Assembly (NCBI GenBank): GCA_933228895.1
Contig: OW121849.1
Coordinates: 39,402,354-39,466,353, forward strand
DNA: 64,000 nucleotides
Source: Platycnemis pennipes
Taxonomy: Eukaryota; Arthropoda; Insecta; Odonata; Platycnemididae
Direction: 5' to 3'
Shown here: positions 1 through 12,300 of the stretch, piece by piece
How the letters are laid out: the number at the start of each line of letters is the position of its first letter
Numbering within the stretch: position 1 is the stretch's first letter
Program-made: the position numbers and the translations under genes
Notes under the pieces: model-generated
What the model was told of the DNA's origin: nothing
Database searches by the model: none
What the model saw: the letters and a program-made list of their open reading frames with translations, nothing else

Positions 1-256
1 CTCAGACCTATCAATTTTTACATTGCTTATTCCTGAAAAACTTTACGTCCTTTCAGCAGTCACCTCCTTATGTGGCCGTTAATTTTTTAAGCAAGTAGTG
101 GCTGCTTATGACGGGTTCCACTGTAGTTCTCTTTCTGGTTTGTGTAGTTGATTGATGTTCAGCATGTATATATTTTTTTCTCTCTATGATCATTAAATTT
201 AATTCATTTAAGATTTCATTCAGTAATTAAACAGCTGAAAAATTTATCTATTACAG
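1..256 (+). other. 3' end of an upstream mTOR intron
   Basis: Non-coding sequence before the first visible exon. It ends in a pyrimidine-poor acceptor (ctattacag). The missing first exon or exons of mTOR, including the start codon, must lie upstream. I see no repeat here. Confidence 0.8.
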
Positions 257-386
257 GTTAATACAGAGCTGCGTGAGTTATCAGTTGAAGAACAAAATGC
301 GTTTCGTACTGAACTTAACAACCACATTTATGAAATGGTCTCTGGATCAGATGTCAATGAGAACAAAGGAGGGATCCTGGCTATTG
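257..386 (+). CDS. mTOR: mTOR exon (window exon 1), N-terminal HEAT
   Basis: The translation begins [16 protein letters not shown] and ends [10 protein letters not shown], matching the human segment MELREMSQEES to NERKGGILAI. The exon starts after ttacag and ends at G before gtaaga (phase 1), completing a Val codon with the next exon. Confidence 0.95.
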
Positions 387-3300
387 GTAAGATAAAAAAA
401 GTACTACATTAACATTTTGTGAGGCGTATAGTGTTACATATTTGAAATGGGTCATCATTTATTCTGTTAGCTGTCATAGCTGTCTATTGAACTCTCTCCC
501 ATAACACACTGATCCCTTTGCACTCCCAATTCAATCATTCATTAGCCTTTCTATTTCACATCTGTCCCCAGAATAGCTGTCCCTACTATTTGTTTCCTGT
601 TACTTTTATTTTATTTTTTTTTCTTGAATATGTTAATAATTTATGTACTGTTATTGGCCACTATAAATTCGCATCATTGCTGTATGTGGTTTTATTTCTT
701 TAAATTAAAAAATAAAAAAATAGATGTTATATGGTTGAATACATGATTATATTTTTTCAAAGACTAAGCAAATTATTTTTGTGCAAATATTGTTGGTAAA
801 GTAACGAGGGTGACATCAGAACTCAAAAGGATTTGCTTTAAATCAAGTGGGGATCGGGTTAGTATGGTATCTAGAGAACTGGCCTCCCATCCCAAGGGCC
901 CGGGCTTGAATCCTGGTGCTGGCAGACTTTTCATTGGTATACCAATTGTTTTGTTGTCAATTGGTTTTCTTGTCAATTTATTGTTTAAGTACTATATAAT
1001 TAAACATTTTGCATTTTAATTGTCATTAAGCTTTCTGACTTTCATTTAAACACTTACTTAAACATATTTACGGGATATTTTGGATAAATGGGGCAGCCGC
1101 TTAATTGGGGCAAAGTACACCGGTCTCGATGTGTCCCAATTAACCGGAATCTACTGTATTTGGAAGGGGGGATGGAAGCAACCCAGTTTGTGGGTGCTGG
1201 GGATGCTTAATTTAATTTTTATCATTATATCAGGATTAGAGGTGCTATTTTCTCGTATAACATTGTTTTTTGTGTTAATCCATCAAGTTGGATCAAAGGT
1301 TTTCATAGGAGTTTGGGAGTCAAACCCAGACCCTATTTATTATGGATGCCCACTACAAATTCTTATACATGAGAATGATATCATTAAATATTTTTCTCTT
1401 CAAATACTATGGAAATGCCTGTGTGGTCCTATTGTTCTCTTTGGTTGACAGCTCGCTTTATCTCCTTCACTGCTTTCCATTGAAAAACCTGTGGTGAATT
1501 TGGTGCTAATGTGTGATATTTCCTTGTTTCAGTTTCACTCATCGGAGCGGATGTTGGACATGTCAACACGGGTTACAGTCGATTCGCTAACTTTCTTAGG
1601 ATTCTCCTGGCATCTAGTGATCCAGGAGTTATGGAGTTGGCTGCTCGGACAGTTGGTCGGCTAGCACTGGTGTTGGGCACTTACACTGCACAGTATGTGG
1701 AATTTGAAATGAAAGCTGCCTTTGAGTGGCTTTCAGGTGAAAGACAAGAAGGTCGGGTGCATGCTGCAGTAAGTGGTTTACATTCAGTATATCATCATTA
1801 TAGAATAAAAATATTCAAATAATCTTTCATTCGTCTATATTCTCCTACTTTTCGTAAACAATGTTTTTGCTGCAAGAAACATGTTTTCTTAAGTAAACTG
1901 TCACAATAATCCTAAATGTAATGTGAAAATAGCAGCATTTTTCCATGATTAGGCTTATGCCGAGGCCTGTCAGATCCTGGGCTTTTGTGCGAGTCTGATA
2001 TGCAGTTTCAACTTACATTATGAAGAATAAAACATAGTCTGAATATTTTTCTGGAAAAATTTAGATAATCTCATGTTTGCTTAGCAATGGAGTCTGAAAA
2101 GACATGCTTTTCAATGATTGGAAGAATTTTTTCCTGCAGTTTTTGGTCAATAAACATTTTTGCATATTTAAATTAAAAATCTTGGAAGTCATGTTAATTT
2201 TTTACTTCAAGGTTTTATTTAATATTGCATTATTTAAGCAAGCATATTTTCCATTTAATTTTTTCATCAAAATTTTTTATTTCTCATTTTTGAAATAAAT
2301 TTATATAAAGCTAAAGAAAGACTTTAAATTTTTGGATGCATGAAGTTTTCAAAGATCTGCCTTGGAGTGGTAATTATGAATTAAAGTTAAACATAAATTC
2401 ATGTATTCTACTGTCATGTCAGGAGAGAAAAGGCATTGCGCAATGTCTAAAGTTTAGGAATTAGGAATCGATTTGACAACATCCAATGGTTGGTTGGGTT
2501 GGTTGTAAAATTGGTAGAAATATATGGTACAAAATAAATCAAGACAGCTGTATAATTTAAGAAATAATTGAAGATATTGCTCTAATTCAGTTTATCAGTG
2601 TTTATTATTTTTATCTTTACTCTATGTTGTCTAAGTATTTATGCAAAACTGAAAATTCTCCTATTCTCACAATTTACTCTTTTTTCTAGCATTCCCTAGA
2701 AAAGTGTAAATGAGGGTTCAGGGTAAAAGGGTAAATGAGGGAGGTTTTACTGTATTTCAGTTCCGATCCCAGTTTTACTATTTTATTAAAAATACTACAT
2801 TTATTTGAATATTTAGAATACATTTGAACCATTTCCACTTTTTTTGTGGTCAACTTGGCTGAAATTCGATGGGAACATTCCTCTGCACTTAGTTTTTAGT
2901 ATTTTTCATTTTATTTTTTTAAATATTTTTTTATTTAAGGCTGATCTTCCATCCCTGGTATAGTGCAAATAATATGTTTTAAGTTTTATTCACATTTTTA
3001 CTATTTTCTGTGCATTCCTTGCACTGCATTTACATTAACTGCATCTGAGGAAATTGAGAGTTTTTGTTTAGTATCTTATTGTATTTAATATGCAGTAAAA
3101 CCCCATATTTGCATTATTAGCATTTACGTTTTCTCACAATTTACAACATCTTTATCTCATTTTGTCAAACATCCTATTTCTCCAACTTATCTAAAACCCC
3201 GTATTTACACCACGTCATTTTCGGTTTTCCTATTATTTGCATCACGGTGCAGTAGATTTAAAAGAAGTTTACTTTCTAAGGGTCTTATTCATAGTTGAGA

Positions 3301-6300
3301 CTTTACAAAAAGTGGCATTTAGATGGGCTAAAGGAACCTTTCCGCATTTCATGGATGTCACTTCTGATGAAATTATGCTAAAGAGTCACTTTACGGTAAA
3401 GGCTGGCTCCAAGCTTAATTTACCCCCTAAAGTAGGAGTGCTGGAAAGCAAAATGGCTGCGATTGGCATTGACTGACTTGAAAATCTCGCAGAATGGGTA
3501 GAAAACATGGAATGGATGGAATTTCTAGTAAAATAACACCCTATGATATGTAAGGGAAATGGAGAATCCAATGGAGCGTTATCGGGAGGAAGGATTCATT
3601 AGGGTGTTATTGGTTTCCAAAAGTTGTTGCCGTATAAATGTTGGAAATGTTTGCCGACGACTTGGAATGAGTAAACAATAGTGCTTTGCCGTATCGCCAC
3701 CGCTAATTCGACTACTTACGATATTATGACACAGGTATATGTATATGTATATGTATGCACAGGTATGACACTGTATCTATGTATATGAAAATGAAGTTCA
3801 TTTATGGAATGTAATTAATTTGAATCCTCGAATGTTCATGTTTACATTGCAACCATTCATTCAATTTTTCTCCTTCATTCAAATAAAGAAATTTGTATGA
3901 CTATTTAAGAGCGGATTAATTCACACTTAAATTATGACAAAGATTAAAGTTGAATGAAGCCCAGTGATCAGCCTTGAATTTTCTTTTATTTATTTGCCAA
4001 ATCTACGATTTTTTGTTTGACTTATGATTTTGTTTTCCCAGCAGGGAAGATTTCACATAACTGTAGATGATTTTATGATCTCATGCAAAGTAAATGAAGT
4101 TCGACCACAATCTTAAAGGGGGCAGCACGTTACAACAAATGCGCATGATGTTTACAAACAACCTTTATGGCGACAGAGCTCAATTGAACGAGAGATCTAG
4201 AAAGAAGGAAGAGGAATGTCCTCAAAACAAGGCTGCCCAGAGATTGCTGTGTTAGGAGCTGGGAATGAATAAGTGAATTTTACGTAAGCATTGGAGAGGA
4301 TGTGTGGGAAAGGTACTTAATTTGTACGTATTTCGTCAATGACAGAATCGTATGAACCATAACTAAGCTACTGAGCGCATCTGTTGCTGTCAACTTTCCC
4401 CTCTACCAGTCTACCGCTTACATCGCCGATTGCAGCCACAAACCTCTCGTATGCTGGCTTGTCATTAAAAATGCAGTCATAAATTACAAGCTTCAGTTAA
4501 CATTAAAAAGGAGAAAAATATAACCCTTTGACGAAATCACTATTGGAAAGTAATTCCCTTTTGATGGTAGAAAAATATTTGCCAGAATAAAGCATGAATT
4601 GACAAAAGATTTTTGTCTGATAAAAGAACTTTTATTTGCTCTTAAACTTACACATTTTTATTAAGATGGGGCTTATCTTCTCGTCCCTTGTTCTGGGATG
4701 TCTCGGTCCATCAAATTGTTGTACCAATACCTTTCTAAGGAAAAATATCTGATTAAATTATGTGTGGGTTATCAAAAAAAAACATGCACAAAACCTTTCA
4801 TTTTAACAAATCATGAACGTACCTGACGTCACAGAAAACCTAAGGACTAAAAATAGTCTGAGTTATTCTAATGCATCTCCACCAAAAGAAGATTGGCTAC
4901 TCTCTGCGTTCATCTGCTCGGCTCCTTTGTTTAGCTATGTTTTGAAATAAGAACGAAGGGTAGACTGAATGGGCTTCTTTTTTTTGCGCGATACATTTCC
5001 CTCTAGCTACCCAATGCATCTTCGATCTGTTTGGCACATTTGCTGCTTCTCTCCAAACTGGAATCATCCTCTGTCAAAATATTTACTCCTGCTTCAATTA
5101 GACTGAAGGCATCAGACAAGCGTTTAGCGGTCAACTCTGTCACGGATGGTCCCTAAAATGCCACAGTATCATACTCTTCTTGTGTTGCAGTCATTTTTTG
5201 TGAAGCTCCAACAAGTCCTCCGTCATTAATTCCTCTCCACTTGAATTAATCAACGTTTTTACGTCATCTTCGTCCACTTCATTGAACCCAGCTTCCTTCG
5301 CCAGTTACACAATTTGCTGTCTGATTTCTTTTTCAGGTGCATCTTGAAAGCATCTAGAGCTAACACATTCTGGCCAAACGTTTTTCCAACAACCATTTAG
5401 TGTTGATTGTGTCACCTCATTCCATGAAGTGCCAATGTTGTCCACCGCTTTGCTGATGTTGTACTCTTTCCAAAATTCATGAACTGAGCCCTCACCATCA
5501 GTTTTTTTTTATTAGCTGGTTCATCACTCGACGAATGTAATAAGCTTTAACGTTGCTATGACTCCTTGGTCCATGGGTTGGATAAGTGAAGTGGTATTTG
5601 GTGGAAGGAATACTATTTCAATGTTGTCCGTGAACTCATCCACATTCACTGGATGACCTGGGGCATTATCTAAAATTAACAAAGCCTTGTTTGTGAGGCC
5701 ATTTTCTTCACAGTATTTTTTCACAAAAGGTGAAAAATATGACAACCCATTCCTGAAAAGTTGCTGTCATCCAAGCTTTACGAGATTTCCTCTATATTCC
5801 TCTAGGATTTTCCGCATGGTGTATCAGCAAGGGTTTTAATTTTACGTCACCTTCAGCATTTGCACTTAGAAGGAGGGTGAGGCAATCCTTGGCCACTTTG
5901 AAGCCAGGAGCGGTCCTCTCCTCTTTTGCAATGTATGTTTGTGCTGCCATCCTCTTCCATTTATTTCCATCATATATGCCCATTTTGTCAATGTTAAATA
6001 CCTGCCTGGAGGTATAACTACCCATTTCTATTATCTGGACTGCAATTTTTCGGGAAATAGTTCTGCTGCTACCGTGTCTGTACTCGCTGCCTCACCAGTA
6101 ACTTTGATATTATGTGGACTCGCTTGCCGCTTAAAACGTGCAAACCACCCTTGCTTTTTATCTGAAGTCTTTCCATATTGATCTTGCCTTTTCCTGAATC
6201 ACCATCAGACTTATTGGTACGAATCGCTGATTTTGGTCTTCGATCCATATCATGAGGAAGGCCGCCATATCCTCCATAACTTTATCCCTACTCTTGATTA

Positions 6301-9300
6301 TTTTTTGCAGAACTTCTTGGCACCACACTTTATGCAGAGATTTAACTTTTTGTGAATTAGCACGAATTGTCCGCACAGTTGTAGGTGGTAAGTCCTATAT
6401 GTGTAATATCGGCACCTTGTTCTCCTATTTCGAAACAGCGGAGAACCTCCAATTTCACCTCTAAATTGATTGCTTTATGTGGTCTCTTTGTTGATGCACT
6501 TTCTGTAGGTTTACCAGCCGTATTTATGGATAGATGGCAACTTATTAGATTTAAAAATTACTCTTCATGCCTTGACTCAACTTAGCTACGAGAATGCAGA
6601 ATTTTGAGTTTCAAACGAACGATCTTGGGAAAGAAACCCGGCTGACTCAATTCTTGCATCAATGATAGCTTCGGAAGGATGACAGACAAAATGCCTACTT
6701 TGTTGTTTTGTGACGGTGAAGCTTTTTCTTGTAAGCAAAGGAGGGAGGGGAGCACAGGGGTTGTTTTTGGCTCAAACATCACTCTCCTACTAAAGCCTGT
6801 AAAATGGATTTTCTGTCACCACTCGAAACCATGTAGCATGCAAAAAGGGCCCCTGTTGCATCCAGAAATCGAGTGAATCGAAAGGCTGCATTTTGCTTGC
6901 TTGAAAGGATGCACGTCCATCACTCGTCATCAATGCGGCTCAAGTAAAATGTTTTAATGGGTGCGATCGCATAGCAGGATTTAACCTACGTTTCAAATAA
7001 AGAACAAAGTTGTTTAATGTTTTTCATGCTACTTGGAGAGGTGATCGTGTCTTGTTAAAAGTATTTTTTTTATTTTTAATGCATATTTAATTAAGCGTTA
7101 AAAAAATTTAACATTCAATCGGGAAAAACTTTTCGACGACTCTTGCTAGCATGGACGTAACGTCGAATCAGACATAAATTGGAATGACATAAATCGAGGA
7201 CTTACTGTATTAATATTACTTGATAGTCAAGTACATTTAAAGCATTGAACTGTTCTTTGATTAAATTCCACTCACGAAGTTTTTCTTTGGCGGAGGTAGG
7301 CTAGGAGACGGAGGCTTTTTATTCTTCACAAAACGTTTTGAATACATTTAAGTTATCAGGTGATTATTCAACCATATCAGTTACTAATGAGTCCAATACT
7401 TAATGGTTAGCTCTAGCTGGGTCTTCCATTCATAATTGGTCAGTTGTTGCAATCTCTTACTATCTGTTTGTAGATCGAAACCGAACAGTTAGAGATAATA
7501 ATAAATCCTGACATACAAAACATTAAAATAGCTTTTACCTAGTATACTAGATATGGCCTATATGAAACCTAGTTAATCATAAAGCTTTACTACCTAACAA
7601 TAATAATCAAAATAAAACAATAGCAAACTCTACATGAATTTATGATTTCAAACTAAGCCACCACGCTAGTTTTTCTTTGGAAATCACGGGTCGGGTGGGT
7701 AAAGATACACTTAACAAAGTGTCACACTTAAGATGTCTTTGAAACACACTTCTCGTAAAGACCCACTTTAGTCTAAAGAGTCACTTTGTTAAGGGACTTG
7801 ATTAAGTCTTGACTATGAATAAGACCCTAAGACATTTAGCCTTGCTTACAAATCTGTACAAAACAATTTTTCACTTAGTTTCCTGCATAAACACTTCAAA
7901 AAGGTGAGAGAGAACAGAAATGTGCTCAGTTTTATTGAAGAATTCGATGTAGCGGGGCACACACACTGCCAGTAGTGATGGAAAGATTAAATACGTACAC
8001 TCATGATCTCTTTTCCGGGAAAAGATTCTTGGGAGTCATGTTATGTATTGAGTACTATTAGGATGCAATCTATACAATTTAGGAACACCTGTCAGTATAT
8101 GTGTATTTAATGCACCAAAGTTGACATGAACCAAAGACATGATGAAATTTAAAAATCAAGAACTGGTTGCCAATAATTGAGGTCATTTGCTCTGCCTCGA
8201 TTCAACAGTTTTACCACCACTTACTATACTCTGTGGTTTTACTATGAAGGGTTACTATAAAAAACACTTGCTGAAACTTGTTTTATCACATCAAAAAACA
8301 TGCTGAATCAGAAAATTAATGTCTTTAGAAATTTTAGAAGTTGAATAACTGCTTGCACTAGCTGATTGGTGAGGTAGCTCAGATTTTCATGTGTTGTTAT
8401 GTTATCGTCAATTACTGAGCAACGTAAATTTTATCCTACTTGGCAATTTCAGATCAAAGGGAAATAGAATATTTACAATTTATGCTTGAATAAACATTGT
8501 GCAATAAGGGAATTATCATGATGAAACTCACAATTATATGGTGAAATGTCCATGATTTTTGATCTCTGCAGTGTATACCATTATGAAAAATCGTGATGCG
8601 ATTCTGAAGCATGCTAGCCAGTGCAGATATTTGTTGAAAAATAGAAAATTTCCAGAATTCTTAGTAGTAGTCTTGAAGGAACACTAAGAGAGTGATATTG
8701 ATGTTCTAGATTGTGAAATATCTCCATGAATGGCGTTGCCTTAGGAGAAAAAGCATTGCACATCATCAAAAGTTTGGGAATTTATATCTTTACTCTATAG
8801 TACTTAAGTATGCTTGTAAAATAGAAAATTTTCATTTTCCCATTACAGTCAAGCCCGCTTATATCAAACCCATTTATAACGAAGTTCCCGTTATAACGAA
8901 GTTAAGGCTATTCCCCGTTGAAGAGATCCACATATAACGAAGTTCAGTTATAATGAAGCTCGATTATTATGAAGTTAATATATTCATCCCCCTCAACTTT
9001 GTTATGAATGGGCTTGCCTGTATTTACGTTTTCCTGCAAATCACACCTTTTTTCTAGTGGTGTCCAACAAAGTGTAAATAAGGGGTTATACTGATTTCTT
9101 TTTAATTATTTACTAATATTTTACTTAACATATAAATGGATTGCTGTTTAGTACTAATTTTTTTACTCTGCCTATTACCATGAAGTAGTGGTAGTTCTTG
9201 GTTTGGTTGTGCAAATCCTTGAACTTAAATTTTTTACAGGTATTGGTGCTACGTGAAATGGCTGTTTGCATGCCAACATATTTCTTCCAACAAGTTCAGC

Positions 9301-12300
9301 AATTTTTTGACCTCATTTTCAATGCTGTTCGGCATCCTAAGCCAGCAATTCGTGAAGGGGCAGTGGAAGCACTTAGGGCTGCTTTAGTAGTCACAGCTCA
9401 GAGAGAAACAACAAAGCAAGCTCAGAAGCCACTATGGTAATTGTGGATTTACTCTTTGTCCCAATGTAATTTTTTTAATCTATAAATAAATGAAAAATCT
9501 TCATAAAGTTCACAAGTGTGGGCTTATTAATTTATTGAGATACAGTTCCACAAAGTAACACTGAAGATTATCAAGTTAAATATCTTTATCATTGCATTAC
9601 ATGCCTCTGAAGCATCACTTCTGGGATTAGATGATGCAAGTAAAGTTGAAAGGTTTTGATAAATTTTCCAGGTATAAGCAATGCTATGATGAAGCTAGGA
9701 GTGGATTTGAAGAACCATACACTGGAGGTAGAAGTATCAATAAGGATGATCGAATACATGGCTCGTTTTTGGTTCTTAATGAGCTACTTCGATGCTCAAA
9801 TGCCGAATGGGAACAACGCTATGAAGAGCTGAAAGCCAGACTCCAGAGTGGCCTAGGTGCTCATACTGCAGGCAATTCAGGATCTGCTGGTGGGGTGGCT
9901 GGAATCACTGGTCAGGAAAATTTTGTGAGTTTCAGTGCCTTTATTTTTAAGGATTCCACAGTTCCAGTAAGTTTAAATTATGCTAAAAATGAATATCACT
10001 TAATAGGTACATTGACTATCTCAATTATTCTCTGGTGATGCAGTTGCTGAAAAAAGGTGTGAAAACTAAAGCAGTTGTCAAGATTATTATATGAAATTAG
10101 CAATCTCATTTATAGTGTAATGACTGGGGGCTTGAATTAAATAAAAATAAATTTACAGTAATACATTTTCTGCTGAAGAAATGTCATCCAATCCAAGCCT
10201 CTTATGTTCGAAGAGTAGATTTCAAATAGCAACCACTGAGCAACTGAAGTTAAAAATAGAAGTGATTCTAGCTTTAGGCTTGCTCTGGGGGATAGCATTT
10301 CAAATAATTGCTGCACTACATTGAAGAAACCTGGATTTTTCAAATAAATTGTGTGAAAGGTATCCACAGAAAAAACAAAAGAAAGATTCTTTTTATACCT
10401 TAGTCAGGCATAGAACATACAGCGAGTATCTGGCATTCATTGAAGTAAGTGTTAAAATATGACCTTTTTAGGATACAAAGGAAAGTAGAACCTTTATTAA
10501 TAACAAATAATGTATCATTATCTCATTACTAAAAGCAATGAAGTAAATATCCAAATGCTATTCATATTTGTATGATTTAAATTATTGGCTGGATGTGTCA
10601 GATGTGTATTCTCTTCTGGCTGTCAACTCTTTTTCAAAATAGCATTCACTTCATTTTTACAGTCTGACATGCTAATTAAGTCAATAGCATTTCAGAGCAT
10701 AAATAGTTTCATTTAATGTATTATGCTCTACTGTTGATATGGAACTACAAAGTGTATCAGAGGTCTAGATTGAAATCTGTTGTTGGATACTACAGAAGTA
10801 CTTGGTTCTCATGAGGAGACCATCTTGGAAATCATTTAAAAAGCACTCATACTCATGGCGGTCATATTAAATTTGGAATCCCTTTCACTATTGATTACAG
10901 TTGACTGTATTATCTGCTCAGAAAAAGGGTAGCAATTCATTCTAATAATCTGTTTTGCTTATTTTATTTAATCAGGATGCAATGAGTCTAATTACACGCA
11001 ACAAGACCCCAATGGCATTGAAATCACAGGGTGCAGCTAAAGGTGGTATACAGAGTTCAGTAGTGATTGCACCCCCTCAAACTGTCACTGGTCCATCGTC
11101 ATTACCTGCTACACCTTCACACCCAGTGACTGCTCCATCATCTACAGTGACAACATCCATCTCTACCCTATCACCTATTCCTGAGAGCAGTACTTGTCGG
11201 GCATTAATGCTGGAGCACTTTGAGGATGTTTGCTCAGATGCCATGTCTCAACGAGGGACAAGGAGTCCTCATGTATTGCATGCATTGCTAACATTACTTC
11301 CTAGACTTGCTGCATTCCAAAAAGAAAAGTTTGTTCGCATGTAAGTATGAAATTTAGAATTTATATTCGTGTCATTGATCTTACTAGCCTTTTGACCACA
11401 ACCTTGAGTAAAGGTGTCTCAGGGGCCTAACCACGTTGAAACACCGGTTCCTGTTAGATCACTGACGTTAAGCAACGTTGGGCCTTGGCAGAGGTTGGAT
11501 GGGTGACCCTCCTCCATCCTCTACTGGGGTGCTCTTGTCCCATCTGTGAGTGGTGGGCAGGTTAAATGTGGGTTGACACATCGGATCTAGAAAGGTCTAA
11601 GTGCCGGGAGCCTCCAGAAGGCCCCCACCCACCCCTCCAATTTATGTTTACAAAGGTGCCTCAAAAATGTTGATATAGAGTTTGATGGAGGAGCATTGTG
11701 TTGTCTGAATCTGAGACTTGGACTCTAGGGAGAGTGGCAACAATATATTGGAGGCTGTGAAATTAAAATTTTCTCATTTATGGTTTAAAATGAGACATTT
11801 AATTTCACCACCAAAAATATAACGTTCCCAGGTGATTCGCTTTACAGCACATCACAGCATATAAGAATATGTTGATAATTGCACTAAATGCATACAATAG
11901 ATCTAATTAGACCAATGGACGACACAGGTGGGTCTCCAGTATCAATGCCTTGATCTCTTCAGTTAAGGTCACTCAACGGTGGTCTTATCATTCTCGTTAC
12001 TCTGTCCTGAGACATTCACAGCTTCCTTCTACCTGCAGCTTCATTTGTGTGGAGTCTGTGGTTTATCACACAGTGTTTCCAGTTCTTGCCAGAACTTAGT
12101 ATGACTGCAGCAGAATCCCCGTGTGAATAGAGTTTTAGAAACGATGCCCTCTCGGGATTCCCTTGCTGCTCGAAGTCGCTTTCTGCTTTCACCGCTGCAC
12201 TGTCAACTGTAGTTGCCTCAGCCACCTTGGCTTCTGTGGGCGTCAAATGTAACAAGGTTTGATGCTTAAACTGACAGTGACGACACGGATTTTCTTCACG

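Larger units (their letters stand above)
387..1532 (+). other. Intron 1, with a tRNA-like SINE and a MITE end
   Basis: A 1.15 kb intron. It holds a tRNA-like SINE head near 843-930 and a Tigger-like terminal sequence near 1090-1160, both listed separately. The 122-codon open stretch at 1080-1448 runs over this repeat and resembles no gene. Confidence 0.7.
3280..7827. mobile_element. PIF/Harbinger-type DNA transposon (TAA target duplication)
   Basis: The terminal inverted repeats begin GGGTCTTATTCATAGT at the left and end ACTATGAATAAGACCC at the right, 16 of 16 bases matching. Both are flanked by TAA (3277-3279 and 7828-7830). The 3 bp TWA-type duplication and the TIR style fit PIF/Harbinger. 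Subterminal words such as AAGAGTCACTTT recur near both ends. I found no Harbinger transposase; the coding remnant inside is Tigger-like and nested, so this copy is non-autonomous. Confidence 0.75.
1769..9239 (+). other. Intron 2 (7.5 kb), TE-rich
   Basis: Holds two related old repeats (about 2416-2757 and 8735-9092), a 4.5 kb Harbinger-type element (3280-7827) with a Tigger remnant inside, and a 175 bp TA-flanked MITE (8846-9020). The remainder is AT-rich sequence in which I see nothing else. Confidence 0.8.

Noticed and set aside
1080..1448. 122-codon open frame
   Set aside because: It runs over a MITE end and AT-rich intron, with no domain or splice logic.
3685..3735. Left end of the Tigger remnant
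   Set aside because: ATTCGACTACTTACGATATT is only faintly like the expected terminus, so the boundary was left open.
9925..10038. Extension of an mTOR exon beyond 9924
   Set aside because: Open by chance. The next exon joins in phase 0 at 10976 and a good gtgagt donor is at 9925.
11422..11515. Possible 5S rRNA gene
   Set aside because: Too many mismatches, no complete 5S 3' half, and the unit recurs with an unrelated tail.
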